A stretch of DNA of 64,000 nucleotides from Rathayibacter sp. VKM Ac-2856 (GCF_013205055.1 NZ_JABMLF010000004.1:419840-483839); one strand, 5' to 3'; numbered from the stretch's first letter, positions 17,212 to 25,194 are shown. The notes: generated from the sequence alone by a model not told the origin. Numbers and translations: made by a program.

Positions 17212-18231
17212 ATGCGGATCGCGATCGTCGGAGCGACGGGCAACCTGGGCACCGCCCTGCTGAGGCGGCTCCAGCGGGAGGCGTCGGTCGAGGAGATCGT
17301 CGGCATCGCCCGGCGCGAGCCCCGGCCCGGTGCGGCCGAGTACCGCGACGTGCGCTGGCACGAGGTGGACGTGGCCGCGAGCGACGCGGGCCGGCGGCTG
17401 CGGGAGGCGTTCACCGGCGTGGACGCGGTCGTGCACCTGGCGTGGGCGCTGCAGCCGAGCCACGACGAGCCGTTCCAGCGCCTCGTCGACGTCGGCGGCA
17501 CCGCGGCGGTGCTCGCGGCGGCGGCGGCGGCGAGCGGTGTCGGCCAGGTCGCCGTGGCGTCCTCCGTCGGTGCCTACAGCGCGGCGCCGAAGAGCCTGCG
17601 CGTGGACGAGACCTGGCCCACGGGCGGTCTGCACACGTCGACCTACAGCCGGCACAAGGCGGCGAACGAGCGCGCGATGGACGCGTTCGAGGCGGAGCAC
17701 CCGGAGGTGGTGCTCACCCGGCTGCGCCCGGGGCTGGTCTTCCAGCGCGGCGCGGCGACCGAGATCGCCGGCCTCTTCGCCGGACCGAGGTACCCGACGC
17801 GCTGGCTGCGAGCGGTGCGGCCGCCCGTCCTGCCGCTGCCGCGGACGCTGATCTTCCAGGGCGTGCACGCCGACGACGTCGCGGACGCCTTCTGGCGCGC
17901 GCTCGACCGCCGCGCCGGTGGCGCCTTCAACATCGCGGCGGAGCCGGTGCTCACGCCGCAGCGGATCGCGGACGTGGTCGGCGCGCGCCTCGTGACGGTG
18001 CCGGCGGGCCTGCTCCGCTCCGTCGTCTCCGCGACCTGGCGGCTCCGGCTGCAGCGCACCGACGCGGGCTGGCTCGACATCGCGACGAACACTCCGGTCA
18101 TGTCCACCGAGAAGGCGCGCACCGTTCTCGGCTGGGAGCCGACGGCCACTGCGGAGGACGCCCTGCGCGAGCTGCTCGACGGCCTCGGCGACCGCGCGAC
18201 GATCGCGGGCTCCCCGCCGCTGCGCGGCTGA
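17212..18231 (+). CDS. NAD-dependent epimerase/dehydratase (extended SDR)
   Basis: 339 residues. The nucleotide-binding G-A-T-G-N-L-G (7-13) and the active-site S-S-V plus Y-S-R-H-K (Y-x-x-x-K) define an extended short-chain dehydrogenase. The C-terminal half holds a variable substrate domain. Homologues act on nucleotide sugars, but this Ala-rich type is usually annotated only as SDR. The ATG has GGAGGGAC upstream. The promoter region carries the motif shared with a lipoprotein gene at 21.9 kb, so it may belong to the same stress regulon. Confidence 0.85.
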   Translation: MRIAIVGATGNLGTALLRRLQREASVEEIVGIARREPRPGAAEYRDVRWHEVDVAASDAGRRLREAFTGVDAVVHLAWALQPSHDEPFQRLVDVGGTAAVLAAAAAASGVGQVAVASSVGAYSAAPKSLRVDETWPTGGLHTSTYSRHKAANERAMDAFEAEHPEVVLTRLRPGLVFQRGAATEIAGLFAGPRYPTRWLRAVRPPVLPLPRTLIFQGVHADDVADAFWRALDRRAGGAFNIAAEPVLTPQRIADVVGARLVTVPAGLLRSVVSATWRLRLQRTDAGWLDIATNTPVMSTEKARTVLGWEPTATAEDALRELLDGLGDRATIAGSPPLRG

Positions 18232-18346
18232 GCCCGCCCGCCCCGCAGGGACGCGCAAGCGCGCCGCGCCACAGGAGCGGGCGCGGCCGCGCTCCCATGC
18301 GAGAACGGGCGCCCAGGCGCTCATGCCACACGGGCGCGGAGCGCTC

Positions 18347-18550
18347 CATGCTGGTCGAGTAGCCGCGGAGCGGCGTATCGAGACCCGGCGTCTGCAGAAC
18401 GGTGGATCTCGATACGCCCTCTCCGAGGGCTGCTCGATCAGCACGCGCTTGCATGCTGGTCGAGTAGCCGCGGAGCGGCGTATCGAGACCCGCTGTCTGC
18501 AGAACGGTGGATCTCGATACGCCCTCTCCGAGGGCTACTCGATCAGCATG
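18347..18550. repeat. Dispersed hairpin element, cluster 2 (family B)
   Basis: The 349-bp gap 18232-18580 contains no gene. It holds two head-to-head pairs (18347-18443 and 18452-18550). The inverted units have stem CCGC/GCGG, the forward units CCCTC/GAGGG. The two pairs are near-identical, including their spacer (TCTGCAGAACGGT), so the pair was duplicated as a block. Confidence 0.85.
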
Positions 18551-18580
18551 GAGGGGCGCCCTTTGCGAGGGCAGCGGCCG

Positions 18581-19609
18581 CTACGACGCCGCGGCGTCCT
18601 CGGCGACGCGGATCAGCACCTTGCCCGTGACGCCGCTCTCGACGGCGTCGTGGGCGGCGGCGGTGTCCTCGAGCGGGAACCAGGTCAGAGGCAGGCCCGC
18701 CTCCTCGCCGACGGGGAGGGCGCCGTCCACGAGTGCGGCGGTGATGTCCTCGGCCGCGGCCTGGAGCGGTGCCTCGCCGACCGTGTAGAGCAGCAGGCCC
18801 TGCCAGCGGGCGTTCTTGGCGAAGCTCGGCACGATCGGGATCGTGAACTCGTCGCCGTTGTTGTTCGCGTAGTAGCCGATGCTGCCGTGGTTGGCGAGCA
18901 CCTCCACATCGAGGGCGGCGTTCTGCGCGGGCGCCACCTCGACGATCTGGTGCACGCCGTCCGGGGCGAGCTCGAGGATCTTCGCGGCGAGCTCCTCGTC
19001 GGGGTACTGGAGGACGTGCTGCGCGCCGGCCGCGGTGGCGAGCTCCGCCTTGGCGTCGCTGCTCACGGTCGCGATGACGGTCGCCCCGGCCCAGACGGCG
19101 AGCTGGATCGCGGCGTGGCCGACCGCTCCCGCGCCGCCCTGGACGAGGACGGTGCGGCCGGCGAGGGCGCCGGGCGCCAGACGGGCGGGGCCCTCCTCGT
19201 GCACGGTCAGGGCGCGGTGCGCGGTCATCGCGGGGACCCCGAGGCTCGCTCCGAGCTCGGCGTCGACGCCGGCGGGGAGGCGGACGACGTGCTCGGCGAG
19301 GAGGACGGCGTGCTCCTGCGCGGAGCCGGTGGGGCGCTGGTGCGCCGCGAGGTAGAACCAGACCGGGTCGCCCACGGTGAATCCCTCGACGCCCTCGCCG
19401 ACGGCGTCGATCACACCGGCGCCGTCCTGGTTCGGCACGACCTCGGCGAAGGGCGGCTCGCCGCCGGCCCGCGCCTTCCAGTCGGTCGGGTTCACCCCCG
19501 AGACGAGGACGCGCACGCGCACCTCGCCGGCGCCGGGAGTGCCCGGCTCGCGCTCGACGAGGGACAGGACGGAGGAGGAGCCGGAACGGGAGTAGATGAC
19601 GGATCGCAT
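18581..19609 (-). CDS. NADPH:quinone reductase-like zinc-free MDR oxidoreductase
   Basis: 342 residues. The GroES-like N-terminal domain has G-V-N-P-T-D-W-K; the Rossmann domain has V-L-V-Q-G-G-A-G-A-V-G-H-A-A-I-Q-L-A (the A-x-x-G-x-x-G form of quinone reductases). No zinc-ligand cysteines are present, consistent with the QOR/zeta-crystallin branch, which reduces quinones or enones with NADPH. ATG at 19609 is preferred; the 30 extra residues of the longer frame are read from a family-A palindrome and intergenic DNA. Confidence 0.88.
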   Translation of the reverse strand: MRSVIYSRSGSSSVLSLVEREPGTPGAGEVRVRVLVSGVNPTDWKARAGGEPPFAEVVPNQDGAGVIDAVGEGVEGFTVGDPVWFYLAAHQRPTGSAQEHAVLLAEHVVRLPAGVDAELGASLGVPAMTAHRALTVHEEGPARLAPGALAGRTVLVQGGAGAVGHAAIQLAVWAGATVIATVSSDAKAELATAAGAQHVLQYPDEELAAKILELAPDGVHQIVEVAPAQNAALDVEVLANHGSIGYYANNNGDEFTIPIVPSFAKNARWQGLLLYTVGEAPLQAAAEDITAALVDGALPVGEEAGLPLTWFPLEDTAAAHDAVESGVTGKVLIRVAEDAAAS

Positions 19610-19652
19610 ACGAACCCGAAGCCCCCGGGCCCCCTCCCTATTCCCACGAACA

Positions 19653-19711
19653 GCGAGATGCCACTTGTGCGCGCGACACGCCGTGACGGGCGCGCACAAG
19701 TGGCATCTCGC
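19653..19711. repeat. 59-bp palindrome with 25-nt loop (family A, copy 3)
   Basis: Perfect 17-bp arms (19653-19669 and 19695-19711) with a 25-nt loop holding CGACACGCCG. It begins 16 bp after the stop of the DUF3618 gene (reading the reverse strand), so again at a 3' end. Confidence 0.85.
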
Positions 19712-19727
19712 GGAGGGAGGGCAGGGA

Positions 19728-20312
19728 CTACGTGCGGTCGCTGTCCTGCGTCACGTTCTCCTGCACCGCGTGCTTGGCCTCGCGGGCGGAGTCCTGCACG
19801 TCGGCGGCGGCGCTGCCGCCCGCCTCCTTGACGTTCTGCGCGGCGTCGGTCGCGGTGTCCTTCACCGAGGCGAAGGCCTGCTCGGCCGGCTCGCGCAGCT
19901 CGTTCGCGACGTCCTTCGCGGCGCCGGTCACGGAGTCGACGACGGGCTGCGCCTGCTCCTTGACCTTGCCGGCCGCGTCCTTCTCGGCGCTGGAGGCCGG
20001 GATGAGCGAGGCGACCAGGAGGCCCGCGCCGAAGGCCATCAGGCCCACCGCGAACGGGTTGCCGTTCGCCTTGCTCTTCACCGATCCGGCCGTGCCGGAG
20101 AGGGAGTCGCCGGCGTCGTGCGCCGACCCCATCACGCGGTCGCGGACGGAGCCGACGGCGGCCTTGACCTTGTCGGTCTGCCGGTCGACGATCGCGCTCG
20201 GGCTGACCTTCTCGGCCAGCGCGTCGACGTCGCCGCCGAGCTCGAGGCGCGTGCGCTCGATGTCGGCCCGGATCTCCTCCGGTGTCTTGTTCTGTCCTGC
20301 GTCGTAGGTCAT
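19728..20312 (-). CDS. DUF3618 domain protein
   Basis: 194 residues. The N-terminal E-I-R-A-D-I-E-R-T-R-L-E-L-G-G-D-V-D-A-L-A-E-K-V (about 13-36) is the DUF3618 signature. One membrane helix follows at about 86-106, then a long charged Ala/Lys/Glu helix with LEA-like A-x-x-V-K-D/E repeats to the end. It is the last gene of a three-gene operon; its ATG overlaps the stop of the holin-like gene. Such proteins accompany actinobacterial stress genes and may shape or stabilise the membrane; the role is inferred. Confidence 0.8.
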   Translation of the reverse strand: MTYDAGQNKTPEEIRADIERTRLELGGDVDALAEKVSPSAIVDRQTDKVKAAVGSVRDRVMGSAHDAGDSLSGTAGSVKSKANGNPFAVGLMAFGAGLLVASLIPASSAEKDAAGKVKEQAQPVVDSVTGAAKDVANELREPAEQAFASVKDTATDAAQNVKEAGGSAAADVQDSAREAKHAVQENVTQDSDRT

Positions 20313-20749
20313 CGTCCTGCCCCGTTCGGCTTGAGGGTTTCGGGAATCTGCTTGAGGGAGTCGACCGTCTCGGGAGCACCGTCGACCTGCTTGAGGCTCT
20401 TGCGGCCGACGGCGAAGAGGATCGCGGCGACGATGCCCCAGATGACGGCGACGACGACGCCCGACCAGCCGTTGCCGATCAGGGTGCCGAGCGCCCACCA
20501 GAGGGCGATCGAGAGGAAGAGCACAGCCATCAGCGCCGCGTAGCCCGCGCCGCCGAGGAGACCGGCGCCCTTCCCGGCCTTGCCGGCCGACTCCTTGATC
20601 TCGGCCTTCGCCAGCGCCATCTCCTGTCGGATCAGCGTCGACAGGTCGCGGGAGACCTCGCCGAGCAGATCGCCCAGCGACGTCGACCCGGCGCGCTGCT
20701 CGGGGGTCGGCTCTGCGGCGGCGCGATGCGCGCCCAGCGGATCGGTCAC
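20309..20749 (-). CDS. Phage holin family/DUF1469-like membrane protein
   Basis: 146 residues. A cytoplasmic amphipathic start with L-S-T-L-I-R-Q-E-M-A-L-A-K-A-E-I (about 38-53) is followed by two membrane helices (about 68-88 and 95-115), the layout of Phage_holin_3_6 (DUF1469) proteins. Despite the name these are chromosomal housekeeping proteins, and no phage gene is near. GTG at 20749 overlaps the stop of the first operon gene. It fits between a LEA-like and a DUF3618 protein as a membrane-stress set. Confidence 0.8.
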   Translation of the reverse strand: MTDPLGAHRAAAEPTPEQRAGSTSLGDLLGEVSRDLSTLIRQEMALAKAEIKESAGKAGKGAGLLGGAGYAALMAVLFLSIALWWALGTLIGNGWSGVVVAVIWGIVAAILFAVGRKSLKQVDGAPETVDSLKQIPETLKPNGAGR

Positions 20750-21666
20750 GGTCGGGTCCCGTTCGGGAAGCCGTCGTAGCCGGGCGTGATCGGCGTGCTC
20801 AGCGGGTCGGCGACCGGCTCGGTGGGCGCGTACTCGCCGCCGCGCTCGTCGAACGAGGTCGTGCCGCCTCCGGTGTAGTCGGCCGCGGCGGGCGCGGAGT
20901 AGTCGGCCGCGGCGGGCGCGGCGAACTCGGGTCCGGCGGTGTCGGTCGTCGCGGCCTTCTCGTCCTTCGCCTCGGCGGTGAGCGCGCGGACGAGGCGTCC
21001 GGCGACGAGGCCGGTCGCGGCGGCGATCAGGATGAACGCTCCGGGACGGCGGCGCGCGAACGAGCGGACGTCGTCCAGCAGCTCGCCCGGGTCGCGGCTC
21101 TCGAGCCACGAGGCGACGCCCTGGGCGCGCTCGGCGGCCTGGGAGACGAGCTTCGCGGCGGCGTTGCCCTCGCCGCCCTCGCCGTTGGCGAGCGAGGTGA
21201 GGTCGTCGCTGAAGGCGCGGACACCCTTGGCGGCGTTCTCCTTCTGCGCGTGCGCCTGCTCGGTGAGCTGGGTGCGGCTCTGGTCGAGGAGGTCCTTGAC
21301 CTGCACCTTCGCCTCCTGGGCGACGTTGGCGGCCTCCTCCTTGCCGGTCTCGAGCACGTCGCTCGCGGCCTGCTTGGCGTCACCGGCGACGGCGCCGGCC
21401 TGCTCCTTGGCGGCGCCCGCGGTCTCGGCGGCCTTCTCCTTGGCGGATCCGGCTGCGTCCGAGGCGCTGCCGCCCGAGGTGCTGCCGCCGACCGAGCCGC
21501 CGCCGACGCTGTGCGCGCCGAAGGTGGTGTCGGTGGTCGTGCTGTCCGACGAGAACGGCTCGGAGCCGAGCGGTGCGTCGTAGGTGCTGTCGTTCGAGGG
21601 GTCGGCGGCGCGGGCGTTCGCCGCGCCGTCTCCGAATGGAGGTGAAGCGGGATCGATGTTCGACAT
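20746..21666 (-). CDS. LEA-like, Ala-rich single-pass membrane protein
   Basis: 306 residues, first gene of the operon, with GGAAGGGA upstream of the ATG. A disordered Ser/Gly/Thr-rich start (1-70) leads to a long charged helix (about 72-136) with repeated A-K-E-K-A/A-K-E-Q-A 11-residue LEA-type periods, then an amphipathic helix and one membrane helix (about 225-245, G-A-F-I-L-I-A-A-A-T-G-L-V-A-G). The tail is Pro/Asp-rich with a tandem A-P-A-A-A-D-Y-S/T repeat. LEA-like repeats are linked to desiccation and osmotic tolerance; the function here is inferred. Confidence 0.7.
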   Translation of the reverse strand: MSNIDPASPPFGDGAANARAADPSNDSTYDAPLGSEPFSSDSTTTDTTFGAHSVGGGSVGGSTSGGSASDAAGSAKEKAAETAGAAKEQAGAVAGDAKQAASDVLETGKEEAANVAQEAKVQVKDLLDQSRTQLTEQAHAQKENAAKGVRAFSDDLTSLANGEGGEGNAAAKLVSQAAERAQGVASWLESRDPGELLDDVRSFARRRPGAFILIAAATGLVAGRLVRALTAEAKDEKAATTDTAGPEFAAPAAADYSAPAAADYTGGGTTSFDERGGEYAPTEPVADPLSTPITPGYDGFPNGTRP

Positions 21667-21854
21667 CGTCTGTCCCTTCCAGGATCGAGGAGTGGTGATC
21701 TGCGTGCCGGCGTCGCCAGTCTGGGCAGTGCGGACCGCACCGAGATAGGGCGTAGCGGAGCGGCGGCTCGGAGGCGTACCATCACGCCCCCTCGTGGGCG
21801 GGCGCTCGCGTCGGCCTTCCTGGACGTCGGCTGCTGATCCGTCGGACGCGCAGC

Positions 21855-21893
21855 GTCAAGCCCTTCTCGCCCGAGAGGAGCGCTGCCTAGCGT
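21855..21893 (+). promoter_or_regulatory. Shared promoter/operator motif, copy 2
   Basis: GTCAAGC (21855-21861), 14 nt, then AGGAGCGCTGCCTAGC (21876-21891): the same blocks and spacing as at 17135-17171. A weaker relative (CAAGCCCCTTC, later CAGCGCTCCTA) lies at 22220-22263 before the CsbD gene. TAGCGT at 21888 may be the -10. Confidence 0.5.
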
Positions 21894-21943
21894 CGAGGGG
21901 ACGGGGTGACGACCGCCCGTCACCGCATCCGGAAAGGCACCCC

Positions 21944-22162
21944 ATGCTCAGCACTCGTCCGTCCCGCACCGTGCGCGTCCTCGGCGCGCTCGGCGCCTCC
22001 GCCCTCACGATCGGCCTGCTCGCCGGCTGCACCGGCGACGCGCAGACCCCCAACCAGTCCGGCAGCGCCGTGCCGACCAGCGCCGACGACGGCTCGACGC
22101 CCACGCCCACGATGGAGCCGACGCAGACCGCGCCGTCCGAGACGGCGACTCCCGCTACCTGA
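21944..22162 (+). CDS. Small lipoprotein
   Basis: 72 residues: basic start, hydrophobic core and lipobox L-L-A-G-C with the cysteine at 29. The mature part is only about 43 residues, Thr/Pro/Ser-rich and probably unstructured. AAAGG lies upstream of the ATG. It sits between two stress-type loci and shares the upstream motif with the epimerase gene. No domain recognised. Confidence 0.7.
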   Translation: MLSTRPSRTVRVLGALGASALTIGLLAGCTGDAQTPNQSGSAVPTSADDGSTPTPTMEPTQTAPSETATPAT

Positions 22163-22311
22163 GCCGGCGTCCCGTCGCGCGGGCAACGGACGATCGTGCC
22201 ACCCCGGGGAGCGCTCGGGCAAGCCCCTTCACGCTCCCAGCCGACGAGCAGACAGCGCTCCTACCTTCGGGTGACAGTTCAGCGCACGACGATCACGAAG
22301 GAGGCACCACT

Positions 22312-22482
22312 ATGGGGCTCGATGACAAGATCAAGAACGCCGCTCAGGACATCGCCGGCAAGGCGAAGGAAGCCCTGGGCGACCACAAGAACGACGACAG
22401 CCTGAAGGCCGAGGGCCAGAAGGACCAGGCCTCGGCCTCCGCGAAGCAGACCGGCGAGGACATCAAGGACGTCTTCAAGTAG
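22312..22482 (+). CDS. CsbD family stress protein
   Basis: A 56-residue hydrophilic protein with the CsbD pattern: an amphipathic start (D-D-K-I-K-N-A-A-Q-D-I-A-G-K-A-K-E-A-L-G), a charged middle (D-D-S-L-K-A-E-G-Q-K-D-Q) and an end in I-K-D-V-F-K. CsbD proteins are induced by general stress (sigma-B regulon in Bacillus) and have no known biochemical role. AAGGAGG lies 8 nt before the ATG, an excellent ribosome site. A terminator follows. It adjoins a LEA-like, holin-like and DUF3618 operon. Confidence 0.88.
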   Translation: MGLDDKIKNAAQDIAGKAKEALGDHKNDDSLKAEGQKDQASASAKQTGEDIKDVFK

Positions 22483-22503
22483 GTCTTCTCCGCACCACGA
22501 CTC

Positions 22504-22532
22504 AGGCGGCGCCCCCTCGGGGACGCCGCCTT
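22504..22532 (+). terminator. Rho-independent-type hairpin after csbD
   Basis: Stem AGGCGGCG/CGCCGCCT with an inner CCCC/GGGG and loop CTC, followed by TTCGTCGTGT. It begins 22 bp after the CsbD stop. Confidence 0.75.
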
Positions 22533-22545
22533 CGTCGTGTCCGCC

Positions 22546-22764
22546 GGATCTCGATACGCCGCTGCGCGGCTACTCGATCAGCATGGAGCGCCGTCCTGCG
22601 GCGCGCTGCACTCCTCGGCCGGGGCGCAGACGCCCACCCATGCTGGTCGAGTAGCGCCGCAGGCGCGTATCGAGACCGACGTGTGCAGACGCGGGATCTC
22701 GATACGCCGCTGCGCGGCTACTCGATCAGCATGGGGCGCCGCTGCGCGGCTACTCGCGCAGCAT
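22546..22764. repeat. Dispersed hairpin element, cluster 3 (family B)
   Basis: A forward unit (22546-22585), a head-to-head pair (22639-22677 and 22693-22733) and a partial forward unit (to 22764) fill the gap between csbD and the dehydrogenase. Stems are CCGC/GCGG in forward units and GCGCC/GGCGC in the inverted unit. Confidence 0.85.
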
Positions 22765-22785
22765 GGAGCGGCGCTCCGCGCCCGC

Positions 22786-23961
22786 CTACGGCTGCAGGAC
22801 GACCTTGATGCAGCCGTCCTCCTTCTTCTGGAAGGTCTCGTAGAGACCGGGGGCGTCCTCGAGCGGGGCGCGGTGGGTGACGAGGTCGTTCACGCCCAGC
22901 GGGTCGCTGGAGTCCTCGACGAGCGGCAGCAGGTCGTCGATCCAGCGCTTCACGTTGCACTGGCCCATCGTCAGGGTGATCTGCTTGTCGAACATCGACT
23001 TCAGCGGCAGCGGGTCCGCCTCGCCGCCGTAGACGCCGCTCAGCGAGACGGTGCCGCCGCGGCGCACGAGGTCGAGCGAGGAGACGACCGCGGCGAGCCG
23101 GTCGACTCCGACCGTGTCCATCGCCTTCCGCGCGATCGGGTCGGGCAGCAGCCCGGCCATCGTCTGGGCGAACGAGCCCATCGGCGAGCCGTGCGCCTCC
23201 ATGCCGACCGCGTCGACGACGGAGTCGGGGCCGCGGCCGTCGGTGAGGTCGCGCAGCTGGTCGTTGATGTCGTCGGTGAAGTCGAAGACCTCGATCCCGT
23301 GGCGAGCGGCCATCGCCCGGCGCTCGGCGACCGGGTCGACCGCGAGGACGCGGTAGCCCTTGTGCGCGCCGATGCGGGCCGCGAACTGGCCGACCGGCCC
23401 GAGGCCGAACACGACGAGCGAGCCGCCGTCCGGCACGTTCGCGTACTCGACGCCCTGCCAGGCCGTCGGCACGATGTCGCTGAGGAAGAGGTAGTTCTCG
23501 TCGGGAAGATCCGTGCCGACGACGACGGTGTTGTAGTCGGCGAGCGGCACGCGGAGGAACTCCGCCTGGCCGCCGGGCACCTGGCCGTACATCTTCGTGT
23601 AGCCGAAGAGCGAGGCCCCGGAGCCGTACTCGGTGACCTGGGTGGTCTCGCACTGCGACTGCAGACCGCGGCGGCACATGAAGCACTCGCCGCAGGCGAT
23701 GTTGAACGGGACGACGACGCGGTCGCCGACCTTGAGCTTCGTTATGCCGGCGCCGACCTCCTCGACGATGCCCATCGGCTCGTGGCCGAGGATGTCGCCC
23801 TTGTCGAGGTACGGGCCGAGCAGGCGGTACAGGTGCAGGTCGGAGCCGCAGATCGCGGTCGAGGTGATGCGGACGATGGCGTCCGTCGGCTGCTGGATGC
23901 GGGGGTCGGGAACCGTCTCGACCGAGACCTTCTCGATGCCCTGCCACGTGAGTGCGCGCAT
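22786..23961 (-). CDS. Zinc-dependent alcohol dehydrogenase, glutathione-independent formaldehyde dehydrogenase-like
   Basis: 391 residues, the length of the FdhA group. Catalytic zinc ligands are C38 (I-C-G-S-D), H60-E61 (G-H-E) and a later Asp/Cys; the structural zinc site is complete with C90, C93, C96 and C104. The Rossmann motif G-L-G-P-V-G-Q lies near 186, and a long insertion around M-G-S-F-A-Q-T is typical of the group. NAD-dependent oxidation of formaldehyde or other short aldehydes is likely. GGAGGA lies 3 nt before the ATG. Ohr, also a detoxification gene, is divergent. Confidence 0.88.
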   Translation of the reverse strand: MRALTWQGIEKVSVETVPDPRIQQPTDAIVRITSTAICGSDLHLYRLLGPYLDKGDILGHEPMGIVEEVGAGITKLKVGDRVVVPFNIACGECFMCRRGLQSQCETTQVTEYGSGASLFGYTKMYGQVPGGQAEFLRVPLADYNTVVVGTDLPDENYLFLSDIVPTAWQGVEYANVPDGGSLVVFGLGPVGQFAARIGAHKGYRVLAVDPVAERRAMAARHGIEVFDFTDDINDQLRDLTDGRGPDSVVDAVGMEAHGSPMGSFAQTMAGLLPDPIARKAMDTVGVDRLAAVVSSLDLVRRGGTVSLSGVYGGEADPLPLKSMFDKQITLTMGQCNVKRWIDDLLPLVEDSSDPLGVNDLVTHRAPLEDAPGLYETFQKKEDGCIKVVLQP

Positions 23962-24214
23962 GCTTCCTCCTTCTCCCGGCTCTCGCCGGTGATCCTCCGG
24001 CTCTCGCCGGTGCTACCAGGCCACACCTGTCGCCGTCGCGCCGGGAGGGGGTTGACGGGCGGTGAGCCGGATTCGGAGGCTCCTCCCGGGCCGTGGGGCA
24101 GCGGTTCCGTCCACAGCGGGTCGGTCCTCCTCCCCTCGGTCTCTGAGCCGATGTCGGGAGGACGTGCATCCGATGCTCACCCCGCACCCGGCTGCGCAGT
24201 GGTGTGATGGAGGG

Positions 24215-24634
24215 ATGGATGCTCTCTACACCGCCATCGCCCACGCCTCCGGTGGAGGACGCGACGGCCACGTCCGCACCGAGGACGACCGACTCGATCT
24301 CGACACCCGTCCGCCCCAGGAGCTCGGCGGCTCCGGGGAGGGCACGAACCCCGAGCAGCTCTTCGCCGCCGGTTTCGCGGCCTGCTTCCTCAGCGCGCTG
24401 CACGGCTCCGGCAAGGCGCTCTCGATCGACACGACCGACGCCCAGGTGTCGGCGAGCGTCTCGATCGGCAAGAACGACGACGGCGGCTTCGGCCTCGCCG
24501 TCGAGCTCGACATCCACGTGCCCAAGGCGAGCTCGGAGGACGCGCACACCGTCGCCGAGAAGGCGCACACGATGTGCCCGTACTCGAACGCCACCCGCGG
24601 CAACGTCGACGTCGTCCTCAACATCGTCGACTGA
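24215..24634 (+). CDS. ohr: Organic hydroperoxide resistance protein (Ohr/OsmC family)
   Basis: 139 residues. The two catalytic cysteines are C57 (A-A-C-F-L-S-A-L) and C121 (M-C-P-Y-S-N-A-T-R-G-N), and the N-terminal segment with G-R-D-G-H-V fits Ohr rather than OsmC. Ohr reduces organic hydroperoxides using lipoylated partners. The ATG at 24215 follows a weak GGAGGG. No adjacent OhrR is present. Upstream (23962-24214) is a 253-bp divergent region with a doubled CCGGCTCTCGCCGGTG and no gene. A terminator follows. Confidence 0.9.
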   Translation: MDALYTAIAHASGGGRDGHVRTEDDRLDLDTRPPQELGGSGEGTNPEQLFAAGFAACFLSALHGSGKALSIDTTDAQVSASVSIGKNDDGGFGLAVELDIHVPKASSEDAHTVAEKAHTMCPYSNATRGNVDVVLNIVD

Positions 24635-24647
24635 CGCCACCCCTCGC

Positions 24648-24681
24648 GAAGGCCCCCTCCCGACAGCGGGCGGGGGCCTTC
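24648..24681 (+). terminator. Hairpin terminator after ohr
   Basis: GAAGGCCCCC(T)CCCG pairs with CGGGC(G)GGGGCCTTC around ACAG, starting 14 bp after the ohr stop. Confidence 0.8.
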
Positions 24682-24716
24682 GTCGTGCCGCCGCCGGTCC
24701 TGCGGCACCCGTCCGT

Positions 24717-24729
24717 TAGGGTCGGAGGC
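24717..24729 (+). promoter_or_regulatory. -10 element of a leaderless promoter
   Basis: TAGGGT (24717-24722) plus CGGAGGC then ATG. The spacer is identical to that before the ABC gene at 8760. Confidence 0.5.
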
Positions 24730-25056
24730 ATGATCGAGGAACCGTCGCGCGAGGGGTCGGACGCGGACGCGCTGGCCGAGCTCGAGCAGATCCGTCAGAG
24801 CATCGACAACATCGACGCGGCGCTGATCCACCTGCTCGCCGAGCGCTTCAAGTTCACCCAGAAGGTCGGTCGGCTGAAGGCGGCGCACGGCCTGCCGCCC
24901 GCCGACCTCGAGCGCGAGTCGCGCCAGATCTCGCGCCTGCGCGCCCTCGCGGAGGACGCGCACCTCGACCCGGCCTTCGCGGAGAAGTTCCTCGGCTTCA
25001 TCGTCGCCGAGGTCATCCACCACCACGAGCAGATCGCGAGCGGCGCGGCCGACTGA
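24730..25056 (+). CDS. Chorismate mutase (AroQ class)
   Basis: A 108-residue all-helical protein. I-R-Q-S-I-D-N-I-D-A-A-L-I-H-L-L-A-E-R-F (about 21-40) is helix 1 with the catalytic Arg/Asp set; K-x-x-x-G-R-L-K follows (about 44-54); and R-E-S-R-Q-I-S and the C-terminal F-I-V-A-E-V-I-H-H-H-E-Q-I complete the site. It converts chorismate to prephenate for Phe/Tyr synthesis. Small actinobacterial AroQ enzymes may need the DAHP synthase as partner for full activity. No signal peptide. Confidence 0.9.
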   Translation: MIEEPSREGSDADALAELEQIRQSIDNIDAALIHLLAERFKFTQKVGRLKAAHGLPPADLERESRQISRLRALAEDAHLDPAFAEKFLGFIVAEVIHHHEQIASGAAD

Positions 25057-25063
25057 CGCCGCC

Positions 25064-25123
25064 GGGTCTCGATACGCCGCCGGCGGCGGCTACTCGACCA
25101 GCATGGTGGGCGTATCGAGATCC
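25064..25123. repeat. Dispersed hairpin element, cluster 4 (family B)
   Basis: A forward unit (25064-25105, stem GCCGCC/GGCGGC) is followed by a truncated inverted end (GGGCGTATCGAGATC, 25108-25122) that abuts a family-A palindrome. Confidence 0.8.
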
Positions 25124-25125
25124 CC

Positions 25126-25184
25126 GCGAGATGCCACTTGTGCACGCTCGACACGGCGTGTCGCGTGCACAAGTGGCATCTCGC
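25126..25184. repeat. 59-bp palindrome with 25-nt loop (family A, copy 4)
   Basis: Perfect 17-bp arms (25126-25142 and 25168-25184), 25-nt loop; the loop contains its own dyad CGACACGGCGTGTCG. It lies between two convergent genes and ends 11 bp from the YhgE stop. Confidence 0.85.
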
Positions 25185-25194
25185 GAAAGCGCGA

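Noticed and set aside
20309..20749. A prophage remnant, from the holin-like protein
   Set aside because: The DUF1469-type protein is a common chromosomal gene, lies in an operon with stress genes, and no other phage function is nearby.
22718..24640. A 640-residue reverse frame covering the dehydrogenase and ohr
   Set aside because: Shadow of both genes in other frames, and it begins in the ohr antisense.
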